A stretch of DNA of 64,000 nt, taken from NCBI RefSeq assembly GCF_030817475.1, contig NZ_JAUSZJ010000002.1:2452501-2516500 (forward strand), given 5' to 3'. Under the pieces are notes generated by a model, which was not told where the DNA came from, did not search any database, and saw only the letters and a list, made by a program, of their open reading frames with translations. Positions within the stretch are counted from its first letter, which is position 1; each line of letters opens with the position of its first letter. This DNA comes from Streptomyces sp. V2I9. Lineage in GTDB: Bacteria; Actinomycetota; Actinomycetes; Streptomycetales; Streptomycetaceae. The position numbers were made by a program, and so were the translations under genes. Of the stretch, positions 28,023-36,691 are shown piece by piece.

Positions 28023-29786
28023 GTGGACGCGCACAGTCGTGGACGGGCGGACGATATCGACCCCGCCGACCAGTGGGTACTCAACCCGCACACCGGTAAT
28101 TACGAATTGCGACTGGACCACTCCACAGGGGAGTCGAACAGTGCTTTCGGCGCCTCCGGTACCGCGCGGACGGCCACGGCCGGGGAGAGCGGCCGCCGTA
28201 CCGGTTCGCGGACCGGTACGCGGGAGGACGCCCCGGCCGGGATGCGCCACGAGGTACCGGGCCAGCGCAGCCGGCGCAGCTCCCAGGCGACGCGTGGCGC
28301 CGCCGCCGAGCCGCCCGCGGCGGGCCGCAGGAAGCGCAAGCCCCGCAAGGCGCGCAAGAAGAAGGCGCTGCTGTGGACCGGTGGCGTGATGGCGTTCGTC
28401 GTGGTGGGCACCTCGCTCGGCGCGTACCTGGTGTACGAGAAGCTCAACGGGAACATCGACGCCATCGACGTGGGTGACGCGGGGAGCAAGAACGTCGTCA
28501 CCGACGGCCCGATGAACATCCTCGTCATCGGCACCGACAAGCGCACCGGCAAGGGCAACGAGGGCTACGGCGACAAGGGCAGCACGGGCCACGCCGACAC
28601 GAACATCCTGTTCCACGTCTCCGAGGACCGCACCAACGCGACGGCGATGAGCATCCCGCGCGACCTGGTGACCGAGATCCCCGAGTGCGAGACGAAACAG
28701 CAGGACGGCAGCAGGGCTGCCATCCCCGGCGCCGCGAGCGCACGCTTCAACACCAGCCTCGGCCAGAACGGGCGTGACCCGGGCTGCACGATGAAGACGG
28801 TCGAGAACATCACCGGCGTCAAGCCGGACCACTTCATGATGGTCGACTTCAACGCGGTCAAGGAGCTGACCGCGGCGGTCGGCGGCGTCAAGGTCTGCAT
28901 GGCCAAGCCGATCGACGACCCGAAGTCGCATCTGAAGCTTCCGCAGGGCGAGTCGACGGTGCAGGGCGAGAAGGCGCTGGCCCTGTTGCGTACGCGCGAC
29001 AGCTTCGGCAACCGGAGCGACCTCGACCGGATCAAGGTGCAGCAGCAGTTCCTCGGCTCGATGATCCGCGAGATGAAGTCGAGCGACACCCTGACCAACC
29101 CGAAGAAGCTCTACAAGCTGGCCGACGCGGCGACCAACGCGCTGACCGTCGACACGGCCATCGGCGACGCGAAGAAGCTGATGACGCTCGCCCAGGAGAT
29201 CTCCAAGGTCAACACGGAGAACATCACCTTCGTCACGATGCCGGTGAAGGACAACCCCGCCGAGCCCCGGCCCGTCACCGTGGTCGTGGACGAGACGAAG
29301 GCCGAACCGCTCTTCGCGATGCTGCGCTCCGACACCTCGCTGACCGAGGTGAAGCAGAAGGAGAAGGCCGCCAAGAGCAAGCAGGCGGCCCTGCTCAAGG
29401 GCCCCAAGGCCGCTCCGGCCGACGTCCGCGTGGACGTCCTCAACGGCGGTGAGATCCCCGGTGCGGCCGGTTCGACCGTCACCTGGCTCCAGAACGAGCA
29501 GGGGGTGCTGAAGTCCACCAACAAGGCCAACGCACCCGAGAAGATCAAGAAGACGACGTTGGAGTACGCGCCCAACCAGGCCGACCAGGCACGGGCGCTC
29601 GCCGAGATGATGGGGCTGCCCGCCGCGGCCATGAAGCAGGGCACCGCGGACGCCGAGGGTCTTCAGGCGATGGTGCTGACGCTGGGGGCGGACTTCAAGG
29701 GCGCGGGGCAGCTCATCACCGGACCGGCGAAGGCTCCGGAGGGCGTCGACCAGGCACGCGCCGACAAGGCGGTATGCGCCAAGTGA
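28023..29786 (+). CDS. LCP family glycopolymer transferase with LytR_C domain (LCP2)
   Basis: A 587-residue LCP protein with GTG start at 28023, behind a GGAGG at 28005. A basic cytoplasmic region of about 115 residues is followed by a membrane helix (about 116-138) and the LCP domain: NILVIGTDKRTGKGN, HADTNILFHVS, SIPRDLVTEIP, KPDHFMMVDFNAVKELTAAVGGVKVC and LLRTRDSFGNRSDLDRIKVQQQF. The usual R-S-D-T motif is changed to H-A-D-T. A LytR_C domain begins at VRVDVLNGGEIPGAAG (about residue 468). A 224-bp, somewhat AT-richer gap from LCP1 suggests its own promoter. Confidence 0.92.
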   Translation: MDAHSRGRADDIDPADQWVLNPHTGNYELRLDHSTGESNSAFGASGTARTATAGESGRRTGSRTGTREDAPAGMRHEVPGQRSRRSSQATRGAAAEPPAAGRRKRKPRKARKKKALLWTGGVMAFVVVGTSLGAYLVYEKLNGNIDAIDVGDAGSKNVVTDGPMNILVIGTDKRTGKGNEGYGDKGSTGHADTNILFHVSEDRTNATAMSIPRDLVTEIPECETKQQDGSRAAIPGAASARFNTSLGQNGRDPGCTMKTVENITGVKPDHFMMVDFNAVKELTAAVGGVKVCMAKPIDDPKSHLKLPQGESTVQGEKALALLRTRDSFGNRSDLDRIKVQQQFLGSMIREMKSSDTLTNPKKLYKLADAATNALTVDTAIGDAKKLMTLAQEISKVNTENITFVTMPVKDNPAEPRPVTVVVDETKAEPLFAMLRSDTSLTEVKQKEKAAKSKQAALLKGPKAAPADVRVDVLNGGEIPGAAGSTVTWLQNEQGVLKSTNKANAPEKIKKTTLEYAPNQADQARALAEMMGLPAAAMKQGTADAEGLQAMVLTLGADFKGAGQLITGPAKAPEGVDQARADKAVCAK

Positions 29787-29823
29787 CACCGGGTCACCGC
29801 GCCGTAGCGGAAATCTGAACAGC

Positions 29824-31572
29824 ATGGGGGGTCCGGTGGGACGGAGCAGCATGTCCGGGGGGCGGACGCGATCACGCGTGCGCGGCGCCGATCGACTCGG
29901 CCGGGACGAGGGTCCGCACGAGAAGGGCGGCGAGGGGCCGGGGGGTGCCGTGGGGGACGGCGCCGACCGCACCTCCGGGGCGCCCTCGGACGTGAAGGCG
30001 TCCGGCGGCGGGGGCGCCCGCCGGGCCGCGAGGGGCCGACGAGGGGGCGGCGGAGCCAGGGCCGCCGGCAGCCGCCGCGCGCCCAAGAGCCCCAAGCGGC
30101 GCATCCTGCGCTGGAGCGCCTCCGTGCTCTCGGTGCTCATACTCGCCACCGGCGCGACCGGTTACCTCTACTACGAGCACCTCAACGGCAACATCAAGAA
30201 GGAGGATCTGACCCTCGGCGACAAGGAGATGGCCGACCACAAGGCCAACGCCGCCGGGCAGACCCCGATCAACATCCTGCTCATCGGTTCCGACGCGCGG
30301 GACTCCAAGGCCAACCAGGAGCTGGGCGGGGCCAAGGAGACCTTCGGCGCACCGCCGCTCGCCGACGTGCAGATGCTGCTCCACATATCGGCGGACCGCA
30401 GCAACCTCTCGGTGATCAGCATGCCGCGCGACACGATGCTGAAGATGCCCAAGTGCACGGCCCCGGACGGCAAGGTCTTCCCGGCCAGCCAGGGGGACGT
30501 ACAGACCAACGAGAGCCTGGGGCGCGGCGGTCCGGGGTGCACGGTGGCCACCTGGTACGAGCTGACCGGCATCCGCATCGACCACTTCATGATGATCGAC
30601 TTCGCGGGCGTGGTCTCGATGGCCGACGCGGTCGGCGGCGTCCCGGTCTGCGTGGACGCCAACATCCACTCGCGCGGTGCCGACGGCAAGGGCTCCGGGC
30701 TCAAGCTGGAGAAGGGCACCACGTACGTCAAGGGCGAGCAGGCCCTCCAGTGGCTGCGCACCCGCTACGGCTTCGAGGACAACACCGATCTCGGGCGGGC
30801 GAAGGCCCAGCACCAGTACATGAACTCCATGGTCCGGGAGCTGCGCAAGGGCACCAAGCTGTCCGACCCGGCGAAGCTGATGAACCTCGCCGAGGCGGCC
30901 ACGGACGCGCTGACGGTCGACAAGGGCCTCGACACGGTCAAGAAGCTGTACGACCTGGCGGAGGAGTTCAAGAAGGTCCCCACGCAGCGCATCACGATGT
31001 CGACCATGCCGAACGTGTACGGCACCGGCGTGAACAACGGCCGGGTCTACCCGAAGGCGGGCGACGCGGAGCAGCTGTTCCGCATGGTCCGCGAGGACGT
31101 GCCGCTGGACGGCAAGGCCTCCAAGCGGAAGAAGCCGGAGGCCACCTCGGACGCGTCGGCGCCGGTCGGCGAGATCGCGGTCGCCGTGCGGAACGGGACC
31201 GCTGCCGACGGGCAGGGTCCGGCGGCCGGCCGTGCGCGCGAGGTCTCGGACCAGCTGAAGGAGGCGGGCTTCGTGAAGACGACCGTCGACCCGAACAACG
31301 TGACCGGGGTGGCGCGGACCGCGATCCTGTTCCCGAGCGCGGACCTGGAGGGCGATGCGCAGGCGGTCGCCAAGGCGCTCGGGATTCCGCTGTCGCAGGT
31401 GAAGAAGTCCACCGATGTCTCGGGGATCTCGCTCGCGGTGGGCACGGACTGGCGCGAGAACGGCGTCTATCCGGTGTCGAAGGGCTCGGAGAAGACCCCG
31501 GAGTCGGCGGGCGCGCTCAAGGGCGACGACGAGAAGGCGTGCATGAAGGTCAACCCGAACTACACCTGGTGA
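29824..31572 (+). CDS. LCP family glycopolymer transferase with LytR_C domain (LCP3)
   Basis: A 582-residue LCP protein, 37 bp after LCP2 and so probably co-transcribed. The cytoplasmic part is Gly/Arg-rich; the membrane helix is at about 94-115. The LCP domain contains NILLIGSDARDSKAN, SMPRDTMLKMP, RIDHFMMIDFAGVVSMADAVGGVPVC and WLRTRYGFEDNTDLGRAKAQHQ. The motif that normally reads R-S-D-T is L-A-D-V here: the metal-ligand Asp is kept but the Arg is gone. A LytR_C domain starts at IAVAVRNGTAADGQ. The start is uncertain between ATG 29824 and ATG 29851, the latter having GGAG nearby. Confidence 0.9.
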   Translation: MGGPVGRSSMSGGRTRSRVRGADRLGRDEGPHEKGGEGPGGAVGDGADRTSGAPSDVKASGGGGARRAARGRRGGGGARAAGSRRAPKSPKRRILRWSASVLSVLILATGATGYLYYEHLNGNIKKEDLTLGDKEMADHKANAAGQTPINILLIGSDARDSKANQELGGAKETFGAPPLADVQMLLHISADRSNLSVISMPRDTMLKMPKCTAPDGKVFPASQGDVQTNESLGRGGPGCTVATWYELTGIRIDHFMMIDFAGVVSMADAVGGVPVCVDANIHSRGADGKGSGLKLEKGTTYVKGEQALQWLRTRYGFEDNTDLGRAKAQHQYMNSMVRELRKGTKLSDPAKLMNLAEAATDALTVDKGLDTVKKLYDLAEEFKKVPTQRITMSTMPNVYGTGVNNGRVYPKAGDAEQLFRMVREDVPLDGKASKRKKPEATSDASAPVGEIAVAVRNGTAADGQGPAAGRAREVSDQLKEAGFVKTTVDPNNVTGVARTAILFPSADLEGDAQAVAKALGIPLSQVKKSTDVSGISLAVGTDWRENGVYPVSKGSEKTPESAGALKGDDEKACMKVNPNYTW

Positions 31573-31578
31573 CGCCGT

Positions 31579-31629
31579 GACACCGGGCGCGCACGGACAC
31601 CGGGCGCGCACGGACACCGGGCGCGCACG
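31579..31629. repeat. Three perfect 17-bp tandem repeats after LCP3
   Basis: The unit GACACCGGGCGCGCACG occurs three times head-to-tail without a mismatch, starting 7 bp past the LCP3 stop and ending exactly at the terminator hairpin. Being perfect, the array must be young or kept homogeneous. Confidence 0.9.
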
Positions 31630-31662
31630 CGAAGGGTCCACCGCTGAGCGGTGGACCCTTCG
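31630..31662. terminator. Bidirectional hairpin terminator between LCP3 and a glycosyltransferase
   Basis: A perfect 14-bp stem (CGAAGGGTCCACCG at 31630-31643 with 31649-31662) and a 5-nt CTGAG loop, placed between convergent genes. It should stop transcription from both sides. Confidence 0.85.
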
Positions 31663-31683
31663 TACGCCTCGGGCCTCGCCGCC

Positions 31684-31755
31684 CGGTCGGACGGCCCCGG
31701 TGGTTGCCGGTCGGACGGCCCCGGTGCTGCCCGGTCAGACGGTCCCGGTGCTGCC
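31684..31755. repeat. Three 24-bp tandem repeats over a glycosyltransferase 3' end
   Basis: Units at 31684-31707, 31708-31731 and 31732-31755 (consensus start CGGTCGGACGGCCCCGGTG) differ at a few positions. The stop codon of the glycosyltransferase gene (31735-31737) arises from the one unit that reads TCAGA instead of TCGGA. Confidence 0.85.
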
Positions 31756-32763
31756 CGCGAGCGCCGGGCGGCGGCTTGCGATGACCTTCTTCGCCAGGGA
31801 CCGGGGGCTGGTGAGGAAGCCGAAGCCCCAGCACATGTGCATCGTCGCCAGCGCGACCGGGATGCGGGCGCGGGCCTTCAGCGGCAGCCCCTTGCCCGCG
31901 GGCAGCGATCCGGCGACGATCGCGGCCACGTACCCGCCGGGGACGACCAGCGCCCACGGGGTGACGGTCGCGCCGAGGACCAGGCCCGCCGCGATGGCGA
32001 CGAGGGCGGTCGGCGGGGCCAGGTAGCGGAGGTTGATCGATCCGGGGTGGTAGCGGGCGACGACGTGGCGCCAGCGGCCGTAGTCCTTGTACTGCTTGGC
32101 GAGCGCCCTGACCGAGGGGCGGGGGCGGTACCGGACCTTCAGCTCGGGCGAGAACCAGATCAGCCCGCCGGCCTCGCGGATGCGGAAGTTCAGCTCCCAG
32201 TCCTGGGCTCGGATGAACTCGACGTTGTAGCCCTGCGCCCGCTCCAGCGCCTCACGGCGGAAGACGCCGAGGTACACGGTCTCGGCCGGGCCCGCCTGGC
32301 CGCCGGTGTGGAAAGCGGCGTTGCCGACGCCGATCTTCGAGGTCATCGCGGCGGCGACGGCGTCCTCCCAGGCGTTCTCGCCCTCGGCGTGCATGATGCC
32401 GCCGACGTTCTGCGCGCCGGTCTCCTCCAGGAGGCGGACGGCGGTCTCGATGTAGTCCGGCGAGAGCATGCCGTGGCCGTCGACCCGGACGACGACGGGG
32501 TGGCGTGACGCCTCGATCGCCGCGTTGAGGGCGGCGGGCGTACGGCCGGTGGGGTTGGGCACCGTGTGGACCCGGGGGTCCTCCGCGACCAGTTCGGCGG
32601 CGATCTCGTCCGTACGGTCGGTGGAGGGGCCGAGGGCGATGACGACCTCCATCTCACCGGCGTACTCCTGCTCCAGGATGTGCCGGACCGCGTTCCTGAG
32701 ATGGCGTTCCTCGTTGAGCACCGGCATGATCACGGAGACGGCGGGGTACTGCGCGGCAGACAT
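31735..32763 (-). CDS. Glycosyltransferase family 2 protein
   Basis: A 342-residue GT-A fold transferase. The N-terminal SVIMPVLNEERHLRNAVRHIL is the nucleotide-sugar entry motif; VVRVDGHGMLSPDYI holds the metal-binding acidic residues; RAQDWELNFRIREAGG is the acceptor-side motif. Two or three hydrophobic segments near residues 250-300 anchor it to the membrane. This architecture is shared with envelope polysaccharide and succinoglycan-type transferases. Lying among LCP genes, it may build the glycopolymer they transfer, but that is inference. ATG 32763 is the only sensible start. Its divergent partner is LCP4. Confidence 0.9.
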   Translation of the reverse strand: MSAAQYPAVSVIMPVLNEERHLRNAVRHILEQEYAGEMEVVIALGPSTDRTDEIAAELVAEDPRVHTVPNPTGRTPAALNAAIEASRHPVVVRVDGHGMLSPDYIETAVRLLEETGAQNVGGIMHAEGENAWEDAVAAAMTSKIGVGNAAFHTGGQAGPAETVYLGVFRREALERAQGYNVEFIRAQDWELNFRIREAGGLIWFSPELKVRYRPRPSVRALAKQYKDYGRWRHVVARYHPGSINLRYLAPPTALVAIAAGLVLGATVTPWALVVPGGYVAAIVAGSLPAGKGLPLKARARIPVALATMHMCWGFGFLTSPRSLAKKVIASRRPALAGSTGTV

Positions 32764-32923
32764 GTGGTCCTCGGGTGGGTCCTCGGGGCGCCAGGGGGTT
32801 TCCGCACCCCCGCGAGGCGTCAGTATTCGGCCGCCACGTTACCGCGAACGGGGGACACCCGAGCGCGCGCCGCCGGGTCGCGGGCCGGGGCGGAGATCGT
32901 ATGGGCCTACCGTGCGATGGTCC

Positions 32924-32967
32924 CCTTGCACCGCAGAGGTGTCTCCCTTGCACCCCGGAGGTGTCTC
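32924..32967 (+). repeat. 22-bp direct duplication carrying the LCP4 ribosome site
   Basis: Two adjacent 22-bp copies (CCTTGCACC...GGTGTCTC) differ at two or three positions. The second copy contains GGAGGT, which serves the GTG at 32972; the first has AGAGGT in the same place and would not place a start codon correctly. Confidence 0.7.
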
Positions 32968-32971
32968 CCCC

Positions 32972-34483
32972 GTGCCCGTACCGCAGCGTCCGCAGCGCCC
33001 CCCGCAGCCCCGCCCCTCTCCCCCGCGCCGCCGTCCGCCGCCGGGCACGCGGCCGGTACGCCCCCGGAAGCAGGACGAGCGGGCCCGCTGGGGGACGCGG
33101 GTGGCCACCGCCCTCTCGGTGGTGGTGCTGGGGGCGGGCGGGATCGGTCACGCCGTGGTGAGCGGCCTGGAGGACGGGATCGGCCGGGTCGATCCGTTCA
33201 AGGACATGAAGAACCGCCCGCAGGGGGGCCACGGCACGAATCTGCTGCTCGTCGGCACCGACGGCAGGGACACGATCACCGAGGCGCAGCGGAAGAAGTA
33301 CCGGCTGGGCGGCGCACCCTGCCACTGCACCGACACGGTCATGCTGGTCCATCTGTCGGCCGACCGGCGGCGGGCGAGCGTCGTCAGCCTCCCCCGTGAC
33401 AGCTACGCGCAGATGCCCGCCCACACCGACCGCACCACGGGCAAGCGCCACCAGAGCCACCCGGTGAAGCTGAACGCCGCGTATGCGGAGGGCGGGCCGA
33501 CGCTGACCGTGCGGACCGTCGAGAACATGACCAAGGTCAAGATCGACCACTATCTGGAGATCGACTTCACCAGCTTCATGAAGACCGTGGACGCGGTGGG
33601 CGGGGTGGAGATCTGCACGGCGCGGCCGATGAAGGACGCGTACACGGGGCTGGACCTGCCTGCCGGCACCCATGAGCTGAACGGCGGCCAGGCGCTCCAG
33701 TACGTGCGCTCGCGCCATGTGGACGTGGCGGCCGACCTGGGCCGGATGGAGCGGCAGCAGAAGTTCATGGCGTCGCTGATCAAGCAGGCCACGAGCAGCG
33801 GGGTGCTGCTGAACCCGGTGAGGTTCCGGCAGGTCTCCGCCTCGGTGCTGGGTTCGGTCCGCGCCGACAAGGACTTCGGTACGGAGCAGATGCTGGCGCT
33901 CGGCAAGGCGATGAAGGGCTTCGGACCGGCCTCCTCCGAGTTCGCCTCCGTGCCCGTCGGCGACCCGAGCTTCCCGGTCCAGGGCATCGGCTCGACGGTG
34001 CGGTGGGACGCGGAGAAGTCGGAGAAGCTGTTCCGGGCCCTGCGCGAGGACAGGCCGCTGGCCCCGGCGAGGCCGAAGGCGGCGGGCGGCGCGGGGAAGC
34101 GGCCGTCGGCCACGCCGGTGGACGTCGCGCCGGAGGAGATCCGGGTGCAGGTCTACAACGGGACCCCGAAGGACGGACTCGGCCGGTCCGTGGACGAGGC
34201 GCTGCGGGCCACCGGTTTCGCCACCACGCAGGCTCCGCTCAACGGGGAGGCGCGGGACCTGGAGCGGACGCTCGTGGAGTACGACCCGCGCTGGGACCGG
34301 TCGGCGAAGTCCCTGGCCACGGCGCTGCCGGGCAGCGAACTGAAGCCGGTGAAGGACCAGGGCCCGCAGATGAGGGTGACGGTGGGCTCGGACTTCACGA
34401 AGGTGCGGCGGGTGAAGGCGGAGAACCGGCAGGCGACGGGCGACTTCTCCCCGGTCCGGGGCGACGAGGTGGTGTGCCCGTAA
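32972..34483 (+). CDS. LCP family glycopolymer transferase with LytR_C domain (LCP4)
   Basis: A 503-residue LCP protein. The GTG at 32972 has GGAGGT ten bases before it. A Pro/Arg-rich cytoplasmic part of about 40 residues precedes the membrane helix (about 45-63). Motifs: NLLLVGTDGRDTITE, CTDTVMLVHLS, SLPRDSYAQMP, KLNAAYAEGGPTLTVRTVE, KIDHYLEIDFTSFMKTVDAVGGVEIC and YVRSRHVDVAADLGRMERQQKF. A pair of cysteines in APCHCTDT beside the active site is unusual. A LytR_C domain starts at IRVQVYNGTPKDG. It is divergent from the glycosyltransferase gene. Confidence 0.92.
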   Translation: MPVPQRPQRPPQPRPSPPRRRPPPGTRPVRPRKQDERARWGTRVATALSVVVLGAGGIGHAVVSGLEDGIGRVDPFKDMKNRPQGGHGTNLLLVGTDGRDTITEAQRKKYRLGGAPCHCTDTVMLVHLSADRRRASVVSLPRDSYAQMPAHTDRTTGKRHQSHPVKLNAAYAEGGPTLTVRTVENMTKVKIDHYLEIDFTSFMKTVDAVGGVEICTARPMKDAYTGLDLPAGTHELNGGQALQYVRSRHVDVAADLGRMERQQKFMASLIKQATSSGVLLNPVRFRQVSASVLGSVRADKDFGTEQMLALGKAMKGFGPASSEFASVPVGDPSFPVQGIGSTVRWDAEKSEKLFRALREDRPLAPARPKAAGGAGKRPSATPVDVAPEEIRVQVYNGTPKDGLGRSVDEALRATGFATTQAPLNGEARDLERTLVEYDPRWDRSAKSLATALPGSELKPVKDQGPQMRVTVGSDFTKVRRVKAENRQATGDFSPVRGDEVVCP

Positions 34484-34503
34484 GCGGCGCGGACGGCTCG
34501 GCT

Positions 34504-34617
34504 TCGTTCCCGTCCGCCCGGACGTCGTTCCGCCCACCCGGACGTCGCTCCCGTCCGGAGTCGTTCCCTCCCGCCCGGATGTCCGCTCCCGCCCGGACGT
34601 CGTTCCCGTCCGCTCAG
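34504..34617. repeat. Six degenerate 16-21-bp repeats between LCP4 and a thioesterase
   Basis: Units starting TCGTTCC or TCGCTCC and ending CCCGGACG follow one another from 34504 to 34617 with length variation between 16 and 21 bp. The last unit contains the stop codon of the thioesterase gene (34614-34616). Confidence 0.75.
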
Positions 34618-35183
34618 TCGTCGATGCCGTCCGCGACGCGCTTCTCGCGCAGTTCCTTGATGGCCCGGCGGCGGGCGAGCCGGTGGGTGCGCCGGATCTG
34701 CGCCTCCTGGTAGCGCCGCTTGTCGCGCTCGGTCTCGGGGACCACCGGCGGTACGCGGCGCGGCTTGCCGTCCCCGTCGACGGCGGCGAAGACCAGATAG
34801 GCGCTGCCGACCTGCTGGGCGGGGGTCGATTCGTTCCAGCGCTCGGCCATCACCCGGACGCCGACCTCCATCGAGGAGCGGCCGGTCCAGTTGACCTGGG
34901 CCTTCACATGGACGAGGTCTCCGACGCGGACCGGCTCCAGGAAGACCATCTCGTCCATCGAGGCCGTGACGGCGGGTCCACCGGAGTGGCGGCCGGCCAC
35001 CGCGCCCGCGGCGTCGTCCACCAGTTTCATGATCACGCCACCGTGCACCGTCCCGAGGAGGTTGGTGTCGCTGCCGGTCATGATGTGGCTGAGGGTGGTC
35101 CGGGACGCCGCGGTCGGCTTGCCCGGAATCTCTTCCTCTGAGCGGTTGGCCGGATCTGTTACGCCAGTGGCCTGATCTGTCAT
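34614..35183 (-). CDS. Acyl-CoA thioesterase (hotdog fold, YciA/BACH type)
   Basis: A 189-residue single-hotdog enzyme expected to hydrolyse acyl-CoA to free acid and CoA. Signatures: TTLSHIMTGSDTNLLGTVHGGVIMKLVDDAAG with the catalytic-region Asp and the VHGG turn, then VRVGDLVHVKAQVNWTGRSSMEVGVRV. The C-terminal 40 residues are highly basic (RRYQEAQIRRTHRLARRRA). ATG 35183 has AAGGTGG upstream; the longer open frame begins in the promoter of the neighbouring LCP gene and is not used. It lies among envelope genes without an obvious functional link. Confidence 0.9.
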   Translation of the reverse strand: MTDQATGVTDPANRSEEEIPGKPTAASRTTLSHIMTGSDTNLLGTVHGGVIMKLVDDAAGAVAGRHSGGPAVTASMDEMVFLEPVRVGDLVHVKAQVNWTGRSSMEVGVRVMAERWNESTPAQQVGSAYLVFAAVDGDGKPRRVPPVVPETERDKRRYQEAQIRRTHRLARRRAIKELREKRVADGIDD

Positions 35184-35300
35184 ACCGTCCACCTTATGCG
35201 GGCTCGGCACTCCCGCAGAATGCATCAGGTTGGCAACAGCCCTGGTGCGATTTCCCTTACACCCTGTAATAGCTGCGGGCCGGGACGGCACACTGTTCGG

Positions 35301-36620
35301 ATGAACGATTGGCCCGATCGACGGACCGGCGACCGCAGCGAGCGCTACGGGCGGGGCAGTGCCGACCCCCAGCCCGAGGGTGCGCGGGCGATGCCGCACA
35401 TCCAGCGCCGCCCGTCCTCGCCGCAGAGGCCGCAGGTGCCGCCCCAGCGACCGCAGGTGCCGCCGCAGAGCCAGGGGTACGACGACCGCTACCAGGACGG
35501 CGGCTACGGCAACGCCGCCGAGCCCGGCTACGACAGCGGCTACAACACCGGCCAGGTCTACGGCGGGGGCTCCGGCGGCTCCGGCGGCCGGGGCGGTGGT
35601 CGCCGCGGCGGAGGTGACGGGGGCTATGTGGGCCGCCCGGCCCCGGACTGGCGCCGCCGGATCAAGCTGGGCGCGCTGACCCTGGTGGTCGCCCTGCTCG
35701 TGGTCTCCGTCTCGACGTACTTCTGGGCCGACTCGAAGCTGAAGCGCGAGGTCGACCTCTCCAAGGTCATCGAGCGGCCGGAGTCCGGCGACGGCACGAA
35801 CTACCTGATCGTCGGGTCCGACAGCCGCGAGGGCATGTCGGCCGAGGAGAAGAAGCGGCTGCGCACCGGTTCGGCCGAGGGCAAGCGCACCGACTCGATG
35901 ATGATCCTGCACGACGGCTCCAACGGGCCGACGCTGATCTCGCTGCCGCGCGACTCCAACGTCGAGATCCCCTCCTTCAAGGGGTCCGAGTCCGGGAAGA
36001 TGTTCCAGGGCACCGGTCGGCAGGTGAAGCTGAACGCCGCGTATGCCGAGGACGGGCCCGAACTCCTGGTGCGTACCGTCGAGTTCAACACCGGGTTGCA
36101 CATCGACCACTACGTCGAGATCGGCTTCGGCGGCTTCGCGAAGATCGTGGACGCGATCGGCGGGGTCGAGCTGGACATCCCGAAGGCGTTCAAGGACAAG
36201 AAGTCCGGGGCCGACTTCAAGGCGGGCAAGCAGACGCTGAACGGCGAGCAGTCCCTCGCCTTCGTCCGGACCCGCTACGCGCTCCCGCGCAGCGACCTGG
36301 ACCGTACGAAGAACCAGCAGAAGTTCCTCGCGGCGCTGGCGAGCCAGACGGCGACCCCGTCCACGATCATCAACCCCTTCAAGCTGTACCCCACGATGGG
36401 CGCGGGCCTGGACACGCTGATCGTGGACAAGGACATGTCGCTGTGGTCGCTGGCCAACATGTTCTTCGCGATGAAGGGCGTCACGGGTGGCGACGGCACG
36501 TCGATGAACATGCCGATCTCGGGCAGCGTCAACGGGAACCTGGTCTGGGACAAGGCCAAGGTGAAGCAGCTGGTGCAGCAGCTCAACAACGACGAGAAGG
36601 TCACGGTCAAGGGCGACTGA
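35301..36620 (+). CDS. LCP family glycopolymer transferase (LCP5)
   Basis: A 439-residue LCP protein starting MNDWPDRRTGDRSERYGRG. Its cytoplasmic part is Pro/Gln and Gly/Tyr-rich (RPQVPPQRPQVPPQ and GGGSGGSGGRGGGRRGGG), followed by a membrane helix at about 120-140. Motifs: NYLIVGSDSREGMS, KRTDSMMILHDG, SLPRDSNVEIP, KLNAAYAEDGPELLVRTVE, HIDHYVEIGFGGFAKIVDAIGGVELDIP and FVRTRYALPRSDLDRTKNQQKF. This is the canonical LCP motif set. It lacks LytR_C and the cysteines of LCP1-4, so it belongs to a different subfamily. It starts divergently from the thioesterase gene, and a strong terminator follows. Confidence 0.93.
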   Translation: MNDWPDRRTGDRSERYGRGSADPQPEGARAMPHIQRRPSSPQRPQVPPQRPQVPPQSQGYDDRYQDGGYGNAAEPGYDSGYNTGQVYGGGSGGSGGRGGGRRGGGDGGYVGRPAPDWRRRIKLGALTLVVALLVVSVSTYFWADSKLKREVDLSKVIERPESGDGTNYLIVGSDSREGMSAEEKKRLRTGSAEGKRTDSMMILHDGSNGPTLISLPRDSNVEIPSFKGSESGKMFQGTGRQVKLNAAYAEDGPELLVRTVEFNTGLHIDHYVEIGFGGFAKIVDAIGGVELDIPKAFKDKKSGADFKAGKQTLNGEQSLAFVRTRYALPRSDLDRTKNQQKFLAALASQTATPSTIINPFKLYPTMGAGLDTLIVDKDMSLWSLANMFFAMKGVTGGDGTSMNMPISGSVNGNLVWDKAKVKQLVQQLNNDEKVTVKGD

Positions 36621-36640
36621 GGCCGTAGGCAGAACTGGTG

Positions 36641-36670
36641 AGGGGCGCCGGGCTGTTGCCCGGCGCCCCT
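36641..36670. terminator. Strong hairpin terminator after LCP5
   Basis: A perfect 13-bp stem (AGGGGCGCCGGGC at 36641-36653 with 36658-36670) with a TGTT loop, then TTTCGTC. It separates LCP5 from the convergent DUF5954 gene. Confidence 0.9.
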
Positions 36671-36691
36671 TTCGTCGTCCGCGGGCACCCT

